From CAZNXJ01 sp964577115 (GTDB lineage Bacteria; Planctomycetota; Planctomycetia; Pirellulales; Pirellulaceae): DNA of 64,000 bases. The notes under the pieces were generated by a model. It ran no database searches. It was not told the DNA's origin and saw nothing but the letters and a program-made list of their open reading frames with translations. How positions within the stretch are numbered: position 1 is the first letter of the stretch; each line of letters begins with the position of its first letter. Of this stretch, positions 38,151 through 46,136 are shown piece by piece. The position numbers and the translations under genes are program-made. The DNA lies in contig CAZNXJ010000020.1 of the NCBI GenBank assembly GCA_964577115.1, positions 1 through 64,000 of the forward strand. Direction: 5' to 3'.

Positions 38151-38636
38151 TTATCCCGACTCGTTCCGATTCCGCAAGATCACCACGCACTCGGCGGCGA
38201 TGGCTTCCTCGCGTCCCACCGGCCCAACCCGCTCGCCGGTCTTCGCCTTCACCCCTACCTGGCTGGCGTCGATTTCTAGTAGTTCGGCCAGCCGCTGGCG
38301 AATCGCCTCTTTGTGCGGACCGAGCTTCGGACGCTCGGCGAACACAATGCAGTCGAGGTTCCCCACCTCGAAGCCAGCTCGCCGAACTGCGTCGTAGGCC
38401 AGCTGGAGCATCTCGGCCGAGTCGCGGCCCCGGTTCTCGGCCGCTGTATCGGGAAACATCTCGCCGATGTCGCCCAGGCCGGCAGCGCCGAGCAGGGCAT
38501 CGGTCACGGCGTGCAGCAACACGTCTGCGTCGCTGTGCCCCACCAGGTGCCGATCAAAAGGAAGCGTAATGCCGCCCAGCCGCAAGCTGCCGCCATCCGC
38601 GAGCCGGTGCGTATCATGGCCGATACCGATTCTCAT
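38151..38636 (-). CDS. ispF: 2-C-methyl-D-erythritol 2,4-cyclodiphosphate synthase
   Basis: IspF makes the cyclic diphosphate in the MEP route to isoprenoids. The 161-residue product begins MRIGIGHDTHRLADGG, with the metal ligands Asp8 and His10, the third ligand His42 in VLLHAVTDALLGAAGLGDIG and the conserved PKLGPHKEAI. The C-terminal KAKTGERVGPVGREEAIAA is the family motif. It is first in the minus-strand block before ruvC and divergent from the ABC exporter genes. The longer open frame upstream of 38636 crosses the repeat region and is not coding. Confidence 0.96.
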   Translation of the reverse strand: MRIGIGHDTHRLADGGSLRLGGITLPFDRHLVGHSDADVLLHAVTDALLGAAGLGDIGEMFPDTAAENRGRDSAEMLQLAYDAVRRAGFEVGNLDCIVFAERPKLGPHKEAIRQRLAELLEIDASQVGVKAKTGERVGPVGREEAIAAECVVILRNRNESG

Positions 38637-38689
38637 GCGGTCCAGGTTATCGTGCGGGGGCAAAGGGCGGAAGGCGGTGAGCGACCGGG

Positions 38690-38760
38690 AGGAACCTTGG
38701 ATGGGCGCGGATGGACGCGGACCGGTGCCGATGGACACGGATGGGTGTGGATGGCCGGCC
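38690..38760 (+). repeat. GGATGG-rich degenerate repeat, copy 1
   Basis: The stretch carries several imperfect units of the form GGATGGxCGCGGA or GGATGGxCACGGA (for example at 38700-38725 and 38730-38756). A related stretch occurs at 41656-41711. The pattern is like the short 'CGGATGGACACGGATG' intergenic repeats seen in several Planctomycetes. It lies just upstream of the ABC ATPase gene. Confidence 0.6.
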
Positions 38761-38783
38761 CTATTCGGCCTGTAGCGGGATTC

Positions 38784-38789
38784 TATAAT
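38784..38789 (+). promoter_or_regulatory. Perfect TATAAT -10 box 6 bases before the ABC ATPase start codon
   Basis: The box spans 38784-38789 and the ATG is at 38796. With the usual 6-8 base distance from -10 to start, transcription would begin at or next to the A of the ATG, giving a leaderless mRNA. No good -35 is visible 16-18 bases upstream. Confidence 0.4.
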
Positions 38790-38795
38790 CAGGCC

Positions 38796-39788
38796 ATGGC
38801 GATCATTGAAATCGAGGGGCTGACGAAGACGTATCGGGTCTACCAGAAACGGGAAGGCTTGATGGCGTCGCTGCGCGGTTTGTTTCACCGCGAATACAAA
38901 GAGGTGCCGGCGGTCCGCGGAATTGATCTCACGGTCGAGCAGGGCGAGTTCGTGGCGTTCCTCGGGCCGAACGGAGCCGGCAAGACGACGACGCTCAAAT
39001 TGTTGTCGGGCGTCATCGTGCCGACCGCGGGGACGGCACGTGTCATGGGCCATATTCCCTGGCAACGCGAGAACGCCTACCGCCGCCGGTTCGCTCTCGT
39101 GATGGGCCAGAAGAACCAGTTGTGGTGGGACTTGCCGGCTCAGGAATCCTTCCGCCTGCACCAGCAGATCTACCGCATTCCGCCGGACGTGTTCGAGCGG
39201 AACCTGCGCGAGCTGACGGACCTCTTGGACATCGACCGGCTGCTCGGGCAGCCTGTCCGCGAGCTGTCGCTGGGCGAGCGGATGAAAATGGAACTGACCG
39301 CCGCGCTGCTACATTCGCCCGACGTGTTGTTCCTCGACGAACCCACGATCGGACTCGACGTTGTCGCTCAGCACAACATCCAAACCTTTTTAAAGCACTA
39401 TCAGGAGCAACGGAAAATCACGATCCTGCTGACGAGCCACTATATGAAGGACGTCGCTGCGCTGTGCCGGCGAGCGGTCATCATCGCGCGGGGGCAAATC
39501 CAGTACGACGGCTCGCTGGCCGGAATTATCGATCGCTTTAGCAAACACAAAATCATCACACTGCTGTTTGCCGAGGGGCAGAACGGATTGGATTTGAACC
39601 GGTACGGCGAAGTGCTCGAATACCAGGAACCCAAGGCGCGACTGCGGATTGCTCGGGGAGAGGTGCCGCGCGTGCTGACGAGCATCCTCGGCCGCTACTC
39701 GGTACAAGACGTCGCCGTCGAAGACCCGCCGCTCGAACAGGTCATCGCCGAGTTGTTCACGCAGGTGAACGTGGCCGAAGCCATTTGA
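38796..39788 (+). CDS. ABC transporter ATP-binding protein (ABC-2 exporter type)
   Basis: The 330-residue protein is a cytosolic ABC ATPase: Walker A LGPNGAGKTTTLKLLSG near 60, Q-loop region near VMGQKNQLWWD, signature LSLGERMKMELTAALL near 160, Walker B DVLFLDEPTIGLD and a switch histidine in TSHYMKDV. The C-terminal extension of about 90 residues is typical of ABC-2 family drivers. It works with the two permeases downstream (102 and then 7 bases apart). The family includes exporters of drugs, polysaccharides and lipids; the substrate cannot be inferred from this protein. A leaderless start is suggested by the TATAAT placement. Confidence 0.92.
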   Translation: MAIIEIEGLTKTYRVYQKREGLMASLRGLFHREYKEVPAVRGIDLTVEQGEFVAFLGPNGAGKTTTLKLLSGVIVPTAGTARVMGHIPWQRENAYRRRFALVMGQKNQLWWDLPAQESFRLHQQIYRIPPDVFERNLRELTDLLDIDRLLGQPVRELSLGERMKMELTAALLHSPDVLFLDEPTIGLDVVAQHNIQTFLKHYQEQRKITILLTSHYMKDVAALCRRAVIIARGQIQYDGSLAGIIDRFSKHKIITLLFAEGQNGLDLNRYGEVLEYQEPKARLRIARGEVPRVLTSILGRYSVQDVAVEDPPLEQVIAELFTQVNVAEAI

Positions 39789-39890
39789 TCGCGATCATGC
39801 CAGCCGGCCGAAGCTTGAATGCTCGGTGACTGCGCGGTGTGATTTGAGCTCCTTTTCGAACCCTGCTAATCGCCAGGTCGCTCGACAACC

Positions 39891-40784
39891 ATGATTTCGG
39901 AAGCCGACGTTTTGCCGGACGAGCTTGCTCGCAGGTCATACGCGCCGCGCCACCGGATCGCGACGTGGTGGACGATCTTTCGCATCTCGCTGGAAGAACG
40001 TCTCGTCTATCGCGGCGATTTCGCGCTCGGCACGCTGATGCGTTTCCTCCCCATCGTGACGCAGATTTTTCTGTGGTGGGCCGTCTTCGAGTCCGTACGC
40101 GCGAGCCAGCCGGCGGGCAGTACGGCCGACATCCAGGGGTACAGCTTCCAGGACATGGTGGCCTACTACCTGCTGACGATGGTGGCGCGTGCGTTTTCGA
40201 GCATGCCGAGCCTCGCGTCGGGCATCGCACTGCAAATTCGCAACGGCGAAATCAAGAAGTTCCTCATCCAGCCCGTCGACCTGATCGGCTTTCTGCTGCT
40301 CAGCCGAGTGGCTCATAAGCTGGCGTATTACTCGGTGGCCGTCGGACCGTTTGCCCTCGTGTTTTTTCTCTGCCGGGGCTACTTCGAGAGTGGCTGGCCG
40401 CCGCCGGACGTGCTCGCGGCGTTCGTCCTGTCGCTCGTCATGGGATTCCTGCTCGGCTTTTTCCTCGAAGCCACAATTGGCCTGGTGGGCTTCTGGTTTC
40501 TCGAAGTCAGTTCGCTACTGTTCGTTTACATGCTGCTGAATTTCTTTCTCTCCGGCCACATGTTTCCGCTCGATTTGCTGCCGGCCGGCTGGCGAACGGC
40601 CGTCGATATCTTGCCGCTGAAGTATCTGGCGTATTTCCCCGCTGCGTTGTTCCTCGGCAAGGTGCCGCGAGAGGAGATTGCCGCCGAACTTCTGACGCAG
40701 GCCGGGTGGCTCGTGTTCTTCATCTTCCTGTCGCGCTGGACGCTGGCTCGGGGTTTACGCCGCTACAGCGCTTTCGGAGGCTAA
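39891..40784 (+). CDS. ABC-2 type permease, subunit A
   Basis: The 297-residue polytopic protein has about six membrane segments and an N-terminal cytosolic amphipathic part (WWTIFRISLEERLVYRGDFAL). The middle block GIALQIRNGEIKKFLIQPVDL is a shared sign of this permease group (DUF990-like), and a second long hydrophobic half follows. Together with the second permease and the ATPase it forms a complete exporter. Start MISEADVLPDELARRSYAP at 39891 is the first in-frame ATG. The gene ends 7 bases before the next start. Confidence 0.85.
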   Translation: MISEADVLPDELARRSYAPRHRIATWWTIFRISLEERLVYRGDFALGTLMRFLPIVTQIFLWWAVFESVRASQPAGSTADIQGYSFQDMVAYYLLTMVARAFSSMPSLASGIALQIRNGEIKKFLIQPVDLIGFLLLSRVAHKLAYYSVAVGPFALVFFLCRGYFESGWPPPDVLAAFVLSLVMGFLLGFFLEATIGLVGFWFLEVSSLLFVYMLLNFFLSGHMFPLDLLPAGWRTAVDILPLKYLAYFPAALFLGKVPREEIAAELLTQAGWLVFFIFLSRWTLARGLRRYSAFGG

Positions 40785-40791
40785 GTGGGCC

Positions 40792-41646
40792 GTGAAAATC
40801 GATCCTGCCTACGGCCGAGTCTTGATGACCTTTGCGCGGAACAGCCTGGTGCGCGACATGACGTTCCGCACGAACTTCATCATCGAAACAATCTCCTCGG
40901 TAGCCTGGGCCCTGATGAACGTCGGGCTGTACGTCATCATCTTCCAGCACACGCAGTCCATCGGCGCGGATACGGGCTGGGGCAAGTACGAGTTCTTTGT
41001 GTTCCTCGGGACCACGTGGCTGATCAACAGCCTCGTTCAGGCGCTTTTCATGCCGAATGCCGAGGAGTTTAGCGAGCTGATCCGCACGGGGAATCTCGAC
41101 TTCGCGCTGCTCAAGCCGATGGACACGCAGTTCCTCGTCTCGTTCCAGAAGATGGACTGGTCGGCGTTTTCCAACCTGATCACCTCTGGCGTGCTGCTGG
41201 GCATCAGCCTCTGGCACCTAACACACCGCGCCGCCAATCCGATCACGCTCAGCCCGATCCTGTTCGTTATGTACGCGTTCTACGTGGTCTGCGGCGTGGC
41301 GATCATGTACAGCGTCATGATTTCGCTGGCGGCGACCAGCATCTGGTTGGGCCGCAATCAGACGCTCTACGATTTCTGGTTCTACATCACGAATTTTTCC
41401 CGCTATCCGATGGAGATTTATCAGCGGGGATGGGGCCGGCCGCTCTGGGGCATATTCACCTTCGTCGTCCCCGTACTGGTAGTGGTCAACGTGCCCGCGC
41501 GGCTGCTCGCCCAACCCCTCCAGCCGCGCGCCGACTGGGAATGGCCACTCGCTGCCTTCACCGTCGTCGCAGCGCTGATGAGCCTCGCGTTCTCGCGCTG
41601 GGTGTTTGTCCGGGCGCTGCATAGTTATCGTAGCGCGAGCAGTTAG
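40792..41646 (+). CDS. ABC-2 type permease, subunit B
   Basis: The 284-residue polytopic partner starts with GTG 7 bases after subunit A. It has about six membrane segments; the block ELIRTGNLDFALLKPMDTQFL resembles EIKKFLIQPVDLIGFL of subunit A, which shows that the two permeases are homologous and likely form a heterodimer. The terminal helix ends SRWVFVRALHSY, matching SRWTLARGLRRYS of subunit A. It is followed after 65 bases by the UbiA gene. Substrate unknown. Confidence 0.85.
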   Translation: MKIDPAYGRVLMTFARNSLVRDMTFRTNFIIETISSVAWALMNVGLYVIIFQHTQSIGADTGWGKYEFFVFLGTTWLINSLVQALFMPNAEEFSELIRTGNLDFALLKPMDTQFLVSFQKMDWSAFSNLITSGVLLGISLWHLTHRAANPITLSPILFVMYAFYVVCGVAIMYSVMISLAATSIWLGRNQTLYDFWFYITNFSRYPMEIYQRGWGRPLWGIFTFVVPVLVVVNVPARLLAQPLQPRADWEWPLAAFTVVAALMSLAFSRWVFVRALHSYRSASS

Positions 41647-41655
41647 GTCGGGGAC

Positions 41656-41711
41656 CGCGCATGGATGCGGATGGGCACGGAGCGAGAGAGGCGCGGATAC
41701 AGGGGGATGTC
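41656..41711 (+). repeat. GGATGG-rich degenerate repeat, copy 2
   Basis: This short stretch has GCATGGATGCGGATGGGCACGG-like units followed by a purine-rich end that leads into the UbiA start at 41712. It shares words (GCGGATG, GGATGGGC) with 38690-38760, so two related copies bracket the three-gene ABC cassette. Confidence 0.55.
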
Positions 41712-42650
41712 ATGGGGGAGGGGAGGGTGCTCGATTATTTGCGGTTAATGCGATTGCCGAACGTGTTTACGGCCATCGCGGATATTCTGATGGGCTTCGC
41801 GTTGGTGCACGGGAGCTTTTCTCCGCTGGCCCACCTGCTCGCGCTATGCGCCTCGTCGGCCGCACTCTACACGGCCGGGATGGTGCTGAACGACTACTTT
41901 GACGTCGAGGTTGATCGGCGCGAGCGGCCGGAGCGGCCTCTCCCGTCGGGCCGCATCCCGCTCGCTCGCGCGCGTACGCTCGGCTTTGGCCTCTTAGCCG
42001 CCGGCACGTTGCTCGCGCCGCTCGCCAGCCTCGCTGCCGGCGCCGAGTTGTTCGTGATGGTGCGGACGCTGGCGGTCGCGGGGCTGCTGGCGGCGACCAT
42101 TGCTGCCTACGACGGGCTGCTCAAACACACACGGCTAGGCCCTTGGACGATGGGCGCCTGCCGGCTGCTCAATGTGTGGCTCGGCATGACCGCGGACATG
42201 TCCGGTTCCTGGGTCGCATGGCAAGCCGACGGAGCATGTGTTGCCGGCGGGCTGGGGCTCTACATCGTCGGCGTTACCTGGTTTTCGCGGCAGGAGGCTG
42301 AAACCAGCCGGCGCGGTGGGCTGGTGCTGGGCCTGCTGTTGATGATCGGCGGCTGGTGCTTATTGGCCGCACTTCCGCATGTCGCGGACAGGAGGCTGTC
42401 ACTCGGATACCCGCTGTTTTGGTACGCTCTACTGCTGATGCTGGCGATTCCCGTACTGCGGCGGACATTGATTGCGATCGCCGAGCCTTCGCCGTGGCAC
42501 GTGCAGGTCGCGATCAAGCACTGCATCATGACGGTGATTTTCCTCGATGCCGCCGTCGTGCTTCAGGTTGGCGGCGAGCTGCCAGCGCTGGTGGTTCTCG
42601 CGCTGTTGGCCCCTATGCTGCTCCTCGGGCGTTGGGTGTATTCAACATGA
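41712..42650 (+). CDS. UbiA-family prenyltransferase, EboC-like
   Basis: The 312-residue integral membrane protein carries the first aspartate-rich motif at 60-68 (NDYFDVEVD) followed by RRERPERPLPSGR, and a second at YDGLLKH near 135. This is the UbiA superfamily, which transfers prenyl groups to aromatic or other acceptors in the membrane. Together with the TIM-barrel and phosphodiesterase genes that follow, it resembles EboC of the Ebo (metabolite traffic) cluster. Start ATG at 41712 is taken because 17 upstream codons fall in the repeat. The stop overlaps the next start (ATGA), so the two are coupled. Confidence 0.83.
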   Translation: MGEGRVLDYLRLMRLPNVFTAIADILMGFALVHGSFSPLAHLLALCASSAALYTAGMVLNDYFDVEVDRRERPERPLPSGRIPLARARTLGFGLLAAGTLLAPLASLAAGAELFVMVRTLAVAGLLAATIAAYDGLLKHTRLGPWTMGACRLLNVWLGMTADMSGSWVAWQADGACVAGGLGLYIVGVTWFSRQEAETSRRGGLVLGLLLMIGGWCLLAALPHVADRRLSLGYPLFWYALLLMLAIPVLRRTLIAIAEPSPWHVQVAIKHCIMTVIFLDAAVVLQVGGELPALVVLALLAPMLLLGRWVYST

Positions 42651-43495
42651 AACGGACAGCCGGCGCGATGTACCTGGGCTACAACACAAATGGGCTGGCA
42701 TTCCACGCACCGCTCGATGCCATCCAGCTGCTCGCCGAGCTGGGTTACCAGGGCGTGGGGCTGACGATCGACCATGGCCTGTTGAGTCCCCGCGACGCCG
42801 AGTGGCGCCGGCAGGCCGAGCAGCTCCGCGAGGCGCTGCAGCACCACCGGATGCGTTCGGTGGTCGAGACCGGCGCCCGCTTCTTGCTCGACTTCCGCAC
42901 CAAACACGAGCCGACGCTAGTCTCGGCCGATCCGGCGGGCCGCGCGGCGCGCGTCGCATTTCTGCGGCACGCGATTGATGTGGCCGCCGAGCTGCAAAGT
43001 GACTGCATGTCGTGCTGGTCGGGGATCCTGCGGGATACGGCGAGCTCGGACGAAGTTTTCTCGCGGCTTATCGAAGGGCTCCGCGAGGTGCTCGACTATG
43101 CGGAAAGCCGCGGGGTCGTGGTTGCTTTCGAACCGGAACCGGGTATGTTCATCGACCGCATGGAGCGTTTCGAGCAGCTGCTCGACCGCCTCCGTTCGCC
43201 CTCCTTGCGCCTGACGCTGGACATCGGTCATTTGCAGTGCGAGGCCGAATTGCCGCTCGGCGACTCCATTCGCCGCTGGGCCGGCTGGTTGGCGAATGTG
43301 CACCTTGAGGACATGCGCACCGGAAAGCACGAACATTTGATGTTCGGCGAAGGGGAGATCGATTTTGGGGAGGTGTTCGCCGCGCTGCGGGATGCGAAAT
43401 ATGCGGGGGGAGTTTATGTTGAGCTGAGCCGGCACAGCCACGAGGGCCCCACGGCGGCTCGACGAGCGCGAGAGTTTCTGGCCGAATACTTCTAA
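42647..43495 (+). CDS. Xylose isomerase-like TIM-barrel protein, possibly EboE-like
   Basis: The 282-residue protein is a sugar-phosphate isomerase/epimerase-type TIM barrel (AP endonuclease family 2 fold). The start MKRTAGAMYLGYNTNGLAF is followed by ELGYQGVGLTIDHGLL, and the metal-site strands are visible: VVAFEPEPGMF near 160, LTLDIGHLQCE near 188, ANVHLEDM near 218 and GVYVELSRHSHEGP near 257. The gene overlaps UbiA by ATGA. Known EboE proteins are usually longer (about 390 residues), so assignment to EboE is by context, not length. An isomerase of a free sugar is an alternative. Confidence 0.75.
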   Translation: MKRTAGAMYLGYNTNGLAFHAPLDAIQLLAELGYQGVGLTIDHGLLSPRDAEWRRQAEQLREALQHHRMRSVVETGARFLLDFRTKHEPTLVSADPAGRAARVAFLRHAIDVAAELQSDCMSCWSGILRDTASSDEVFSRLIEGLREVLDYAESRGVVVAFEPEPGMFIDRMERFEQLLDRLRSPSLRLTLDIGHLQCEAELPLGDSIRRWAGWLANVHLEDMRTGKHEHLMFGEGEIDFGEVFAALRDAKYAGGVYVELSRHSHEGPTAARRAREFLAEYF

Positions 43496-43578
43496 CGAAG
43501 GATATTGCAACCGAACGTGCGCAGGCACGCTCGATTTGCGAGCGGTTTGCGGCGACGAGCATGGAAAGTGAGAGGGCG

Positions 43579-44904
43579 ATGACGGCGCATGTGGTTTTGC
43601 TATCGATTCCCGGACTTCGCGAGAGGGATCTTGCTCACATGCCGCATTTGCGGCGGTGGGCCGAGACCGGCGAGCGCCGGCCGCTGACGCCCAGTTTTCC
43701 CGCCGTCACCTGGCCCGTGCAGGCCACGATGCTGACCGGCAAGCGCCCGGCCGAGCATGGCGTGGTCGCGAACGGTTTCTACTGGCGCGACAAGCACGAG
43801 GTCGAGATGTGGACCGCGTGGAACGAAGTGATCCAAGCGCCGCAGATCTGGGACCTGCTCCACGCCCAAGACACATCCATCACGTCGGCCGTCTGGTTTC
43901 CGATGCTCAGCAAGGGCTCGAAGGCCGACTATGTCTGCATGCCGGCGCCGATCCACAACCCGGATGGCAGCGAGTCGCTGTGGTGCTATACGAAGCCGAC
44001 CGAGCTGTACGGCACGCTCCGCGACGCACTCGGCCATTTCCCCCTCCAGCATTTCTGGGGACCGATGGCCAATATCAAGTCGTCGCAGTGGATCGTCGAA
44101 TCGGCGATCATCGCCGCGGAACAATTTCGACCGAACTTCTTTTACATCTACCTGCCGCATCTCGATTATGCCGCGCAGAAGTCCGGCCCGGACAGCGCGG
44201 CCGCTCATGCCGCTCTGGGCGAACTCGACTCGGTGATCGGCAAATTGATTCAAGGATTTGACCGCGCGTATGAAGGGCATCAGCCGCTGTGGCTGGTGGC
44301 CAGCGAATACGTCATCACGCCGGTCGACCACGTGATGTATCCCAACCGCATCTTGCGCGAAGCGGGGCTGCTGTCCGTGAAACAGGACGGTGGGGAACAG
44401 CTGGACCTGGTGGAAAGCCGAGCCTGGGCGCTGGTCGATCACCAGCTAGCTCATGTGTACGTTCAGGACCGCAACGAGGAGGTGATCGGCCGAGTCGTGG
44501 ATCTGTTCAAAGACCAGCCCGGCGTCGCCGAGGTGCTCGCCGGGGACGCTCGCCGTAAATATGCACTCGAACACGAGCGGTCCGGCGACGTGATCCTGGT
44601 CTCGACGCCGAACAGCTGGCAGGCGTACTACTGGTGGAATGACGACAAGGATGCGCCGGCCTACGCGCGCACGGTTGACATCCATTCCAAGCCTGGCTAC
44701 GACCCCGTCGAATTGCACTTTGATCCGGCGACCAAAAGCATCCCGCTCGACGCGACGCTCATCGGCGGCTCGCATGGCGCCCCGCCCACCACGGCCGATC
44801 AGATGGCCGTGTTCATCTCGTCCGAGCGAAACACGCTGCCGTTCGGCGGCTTGGCCGACTATGATGTTGCCTCGGTGGTGCTCGAGCAGATAGCGAAGGG
44901 CTAA
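43579..44904 (+). CDS. Alkaline phosphatase superfamily / nucleotide pyrophosphatase-like protein, EboF-like
   Basis: The 441-residue protein is a phosphodiesterase-type member of the alkaline phosphatase superfamily. The nucleophile is Thr44 in PAVTWPVQATMLTGKRP, followed by HGVVANGFYWRDK; later metal-site segments are IYLPHLDY, LVASEYVITPVDHVMYP and ADHQLAHVYV-like VDHQLAHVYVQ, and the terminal GGSHGAP block. The first strand has LLSIPGL where many relatives have Asp, so that metal ligand may be absent. It fits the EboF position in the Ebo cluster. Start taken at 43579 (TAHVVLLSIPGL); an ATG at 43561 is also in frame. Confidence 0.77.
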   Translation: MTAHVVLLSIPGLRERDLAHMPHLRRWAETGERRPLTPSFPAVTWPVQATMLTGKRPAEHGVVANGFYWRDKHEVEMWTAWNEVIQAPQIWDLLHAQDTSITSAVWFPMLSKGSKADYVCMPAPIHNPDGSESLWCYTKPTELYGTLRDALGHFPLQHFWGPMANIKSSQWIVESAIIAAEQFRPNFFYIYLPHLDYAAQKSGPDSAAAHAALGELDSVIGKLIQGFDRAYEGHQPLWLVASEYVITPVDHVMYPNRILREAGLLSVKQDGGEQLDLVESRAWALVDHQLAHVYVQDRNEEVIGRVVDLFKDQPGVAEVLAGDARRKYALEHERSGDVILVSTPNSWQAYYWWNDDKDAPAYARTVDIHSKPGYDPVELHFDPATKSIPLDATLIGGSHGAPPTTADQMAVFISSERNTLPFGGLADYDVASVVLEQIAKG

Positions 44905-44961
44905 CACGCGTCATGTTCTTACGCGGCGGAACGCGTGCTCGCAGCGAGGAGCATCATGCGA

Positions 44962-44999
44962 CGCAGAGCGGCGCAGCGTGGCCGCCGCGCCGCTCTGTG
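44962..44999. terminator. GC-rich hairpin between convergent genes
   Basis: CAGAGCGGCGC (44964-44974) pairs with GCGCCGCTCTG (44987-44997), extended by one G-U and one C-G pair, around a 12-base loop. No T-run follows. It lies 60 bases after the phosphodiesterase gene and 130 before the DUF1080 stop, so it could end transcription from the plus strand with factor help. Confidence 0.45.
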
Positions 45000-45129
45000 C
45001 TAGGCTCGTCGGTTTGGCCGTTTCCGGCCCCGTGAGTTCGCCAGCAAGCGCACCCTCGCCCGCGCGGCGTCCCGTACCTCGCGTCTCTAGCGTCTTGCCA
45101 CTCTCATTCTTGGGGGGATGGCGCCTTCG

Positions 45130-45843
45130 CTAATCGAGCTTCTTGAGCTGAATGTCTTTGAACTGAACGAGCATCGGCGGGCCGACGTGTAACTGCAAGG
45201 CAAGGATGCCGGACATCGAGCGATTCTTTTCGTCGTTATCCGTCAGCTCGATGGTCGTATGACCGTTCAGGATGTGCTCGAGCCGATTGCCTTTCGCGCG
45301 AATGACGTACTCGTTCCAGCCTTCCTTCTTCACGGAAGCCAGAACCTCCTCGTCGTCGCTCGTCTTCCCCACCACCTTCTTCTCGCCGTTGGCTTGGATC
45401 TCCACCTTCTCGCCGCGTAGCGCGAGGATCCCACGACCGCGTTCTTCATAGAGGATGCCGATGTACTGCCCGGTGGCATCGATATCGGCCTGGTAGCCGG
45501 CGACGACGTGATTCCCCTTGTCCTCGCTCCGATACTGCACGCCCGAGTTGCCGCCGACCATGCGGAATTTCAACCGCAGCTCGAAGTCGCCGACCTTACC
45601 GTCCTTCCAGATCAGAAAGGTATTTTCCTTGAGCGGGTTCTCCGCCGTCGTCTCGCCGGTGATCGCGCCGTCCCGCACGGACCAGTAGTCGGGATTGCCC
45701 GACCAGCCGTTCAATGTCTTGCCGTCGAACAGCGAGACGAAGCCGTCTCTGGGTTCATCGGCCGAGGCAGCTGGGAGGGGAACGACGAGCAAGCTGGCGA
45801 GGACAACGATGCGGAGCGCAGCAGTCATGAGGCAGCCCTTCAT
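45130..45843 (-). CDS. DUF1080 (3-keto-disaccharide hydrolase family) secreted protein
   Basis: The 237-residue product has a signal peptide (ALRIVVLASLLVVPLPAASA) and a DUF1080 beta-sandwich that runs to the C-terminus: FVSLFDGKTLNGWSGNPDYW, GAITGETTAENPLKENTFLIW, FELRLKFRMVGGNSGVQYRS, GYQADIDATGQYIGILYEERGRG and EGWNEYVIRAKGNRLEHILNG. DUF1080 is among the most expanded secreted families in Planctomycetes; some members cleave 3-keto-glycosides. It is probably periplasmic or extracellular. Start at 45843 fits the signal peptide (an ATG at 45828 is also possible); the longer frame is not coding. An extended -10 element lies about 50 bases upstream. Confidence 0.88.
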   Translation of the reverse strand: MKGCLMTAALRIVVLASLLVVPLPAASADEPRDGFVSLFDGKTLNGWSGNPDYWSVRDGAITGETTAENPLKENTFLIWKDGKVGDFELRLKFRMVGGNSGVQYRSEDKGNHVVAGYQADIDATGQYIGILYEERGRGILALRGEKVEIQANGEKKVVGKTSDDEEVLASVKKEGWNEYVIRAKGNRLEHILNGHTTIELTDNDEKNRSMSGILALQLHVGPPMLVQFKDIQLKKLD

Positions 45844-45897
45844 TGCAACCGAGGAACGGATGGAGTGACAGGGAACAGGGAATGCGAAAGCGTGGCT

Positions 45898-45906
45898 ATT
45901 GTAACA
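45898..45906 (-). promoter_or_regulatory. Possible extended -10 promoter element of the DUF1080 gene
   Basis: TGTTACAAT on the minus strand (45906-45898) matches the TGnTATAAT extended -10 form. No -35 is needed for this class and none is clear. It would give a leader of about 48 nt. Confidence 0.4.
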
Positions 45907-46136
45907 CGGACGCGGGTGGTAGCGACGGTGCCGGCGAGGGCCGGTCGTGCGCTTTGAGCGAACCATGCCGATCAGCGGAGGGAGGAAAGCGGCGCTATCA
46001 GAAATCGGCCGCTTCGAGTTACAGAAACGCGGCACCCCCTTCCGATGGCGAAAAGGGTTCATGATGTACTGTTATCAGGGCAGTTGCATCAGGAGTTTCA
46101 GCGCGCGACGGTTTTCGTTTCGGAATTGTGGGTGTC

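Noticed and set aside
38637..39161. Extended IspF of 336 residues
   Set aside because: The extension runs through the divergent region, the repeat and the start of the ABC gene; IspF proteins are about 160 residues.
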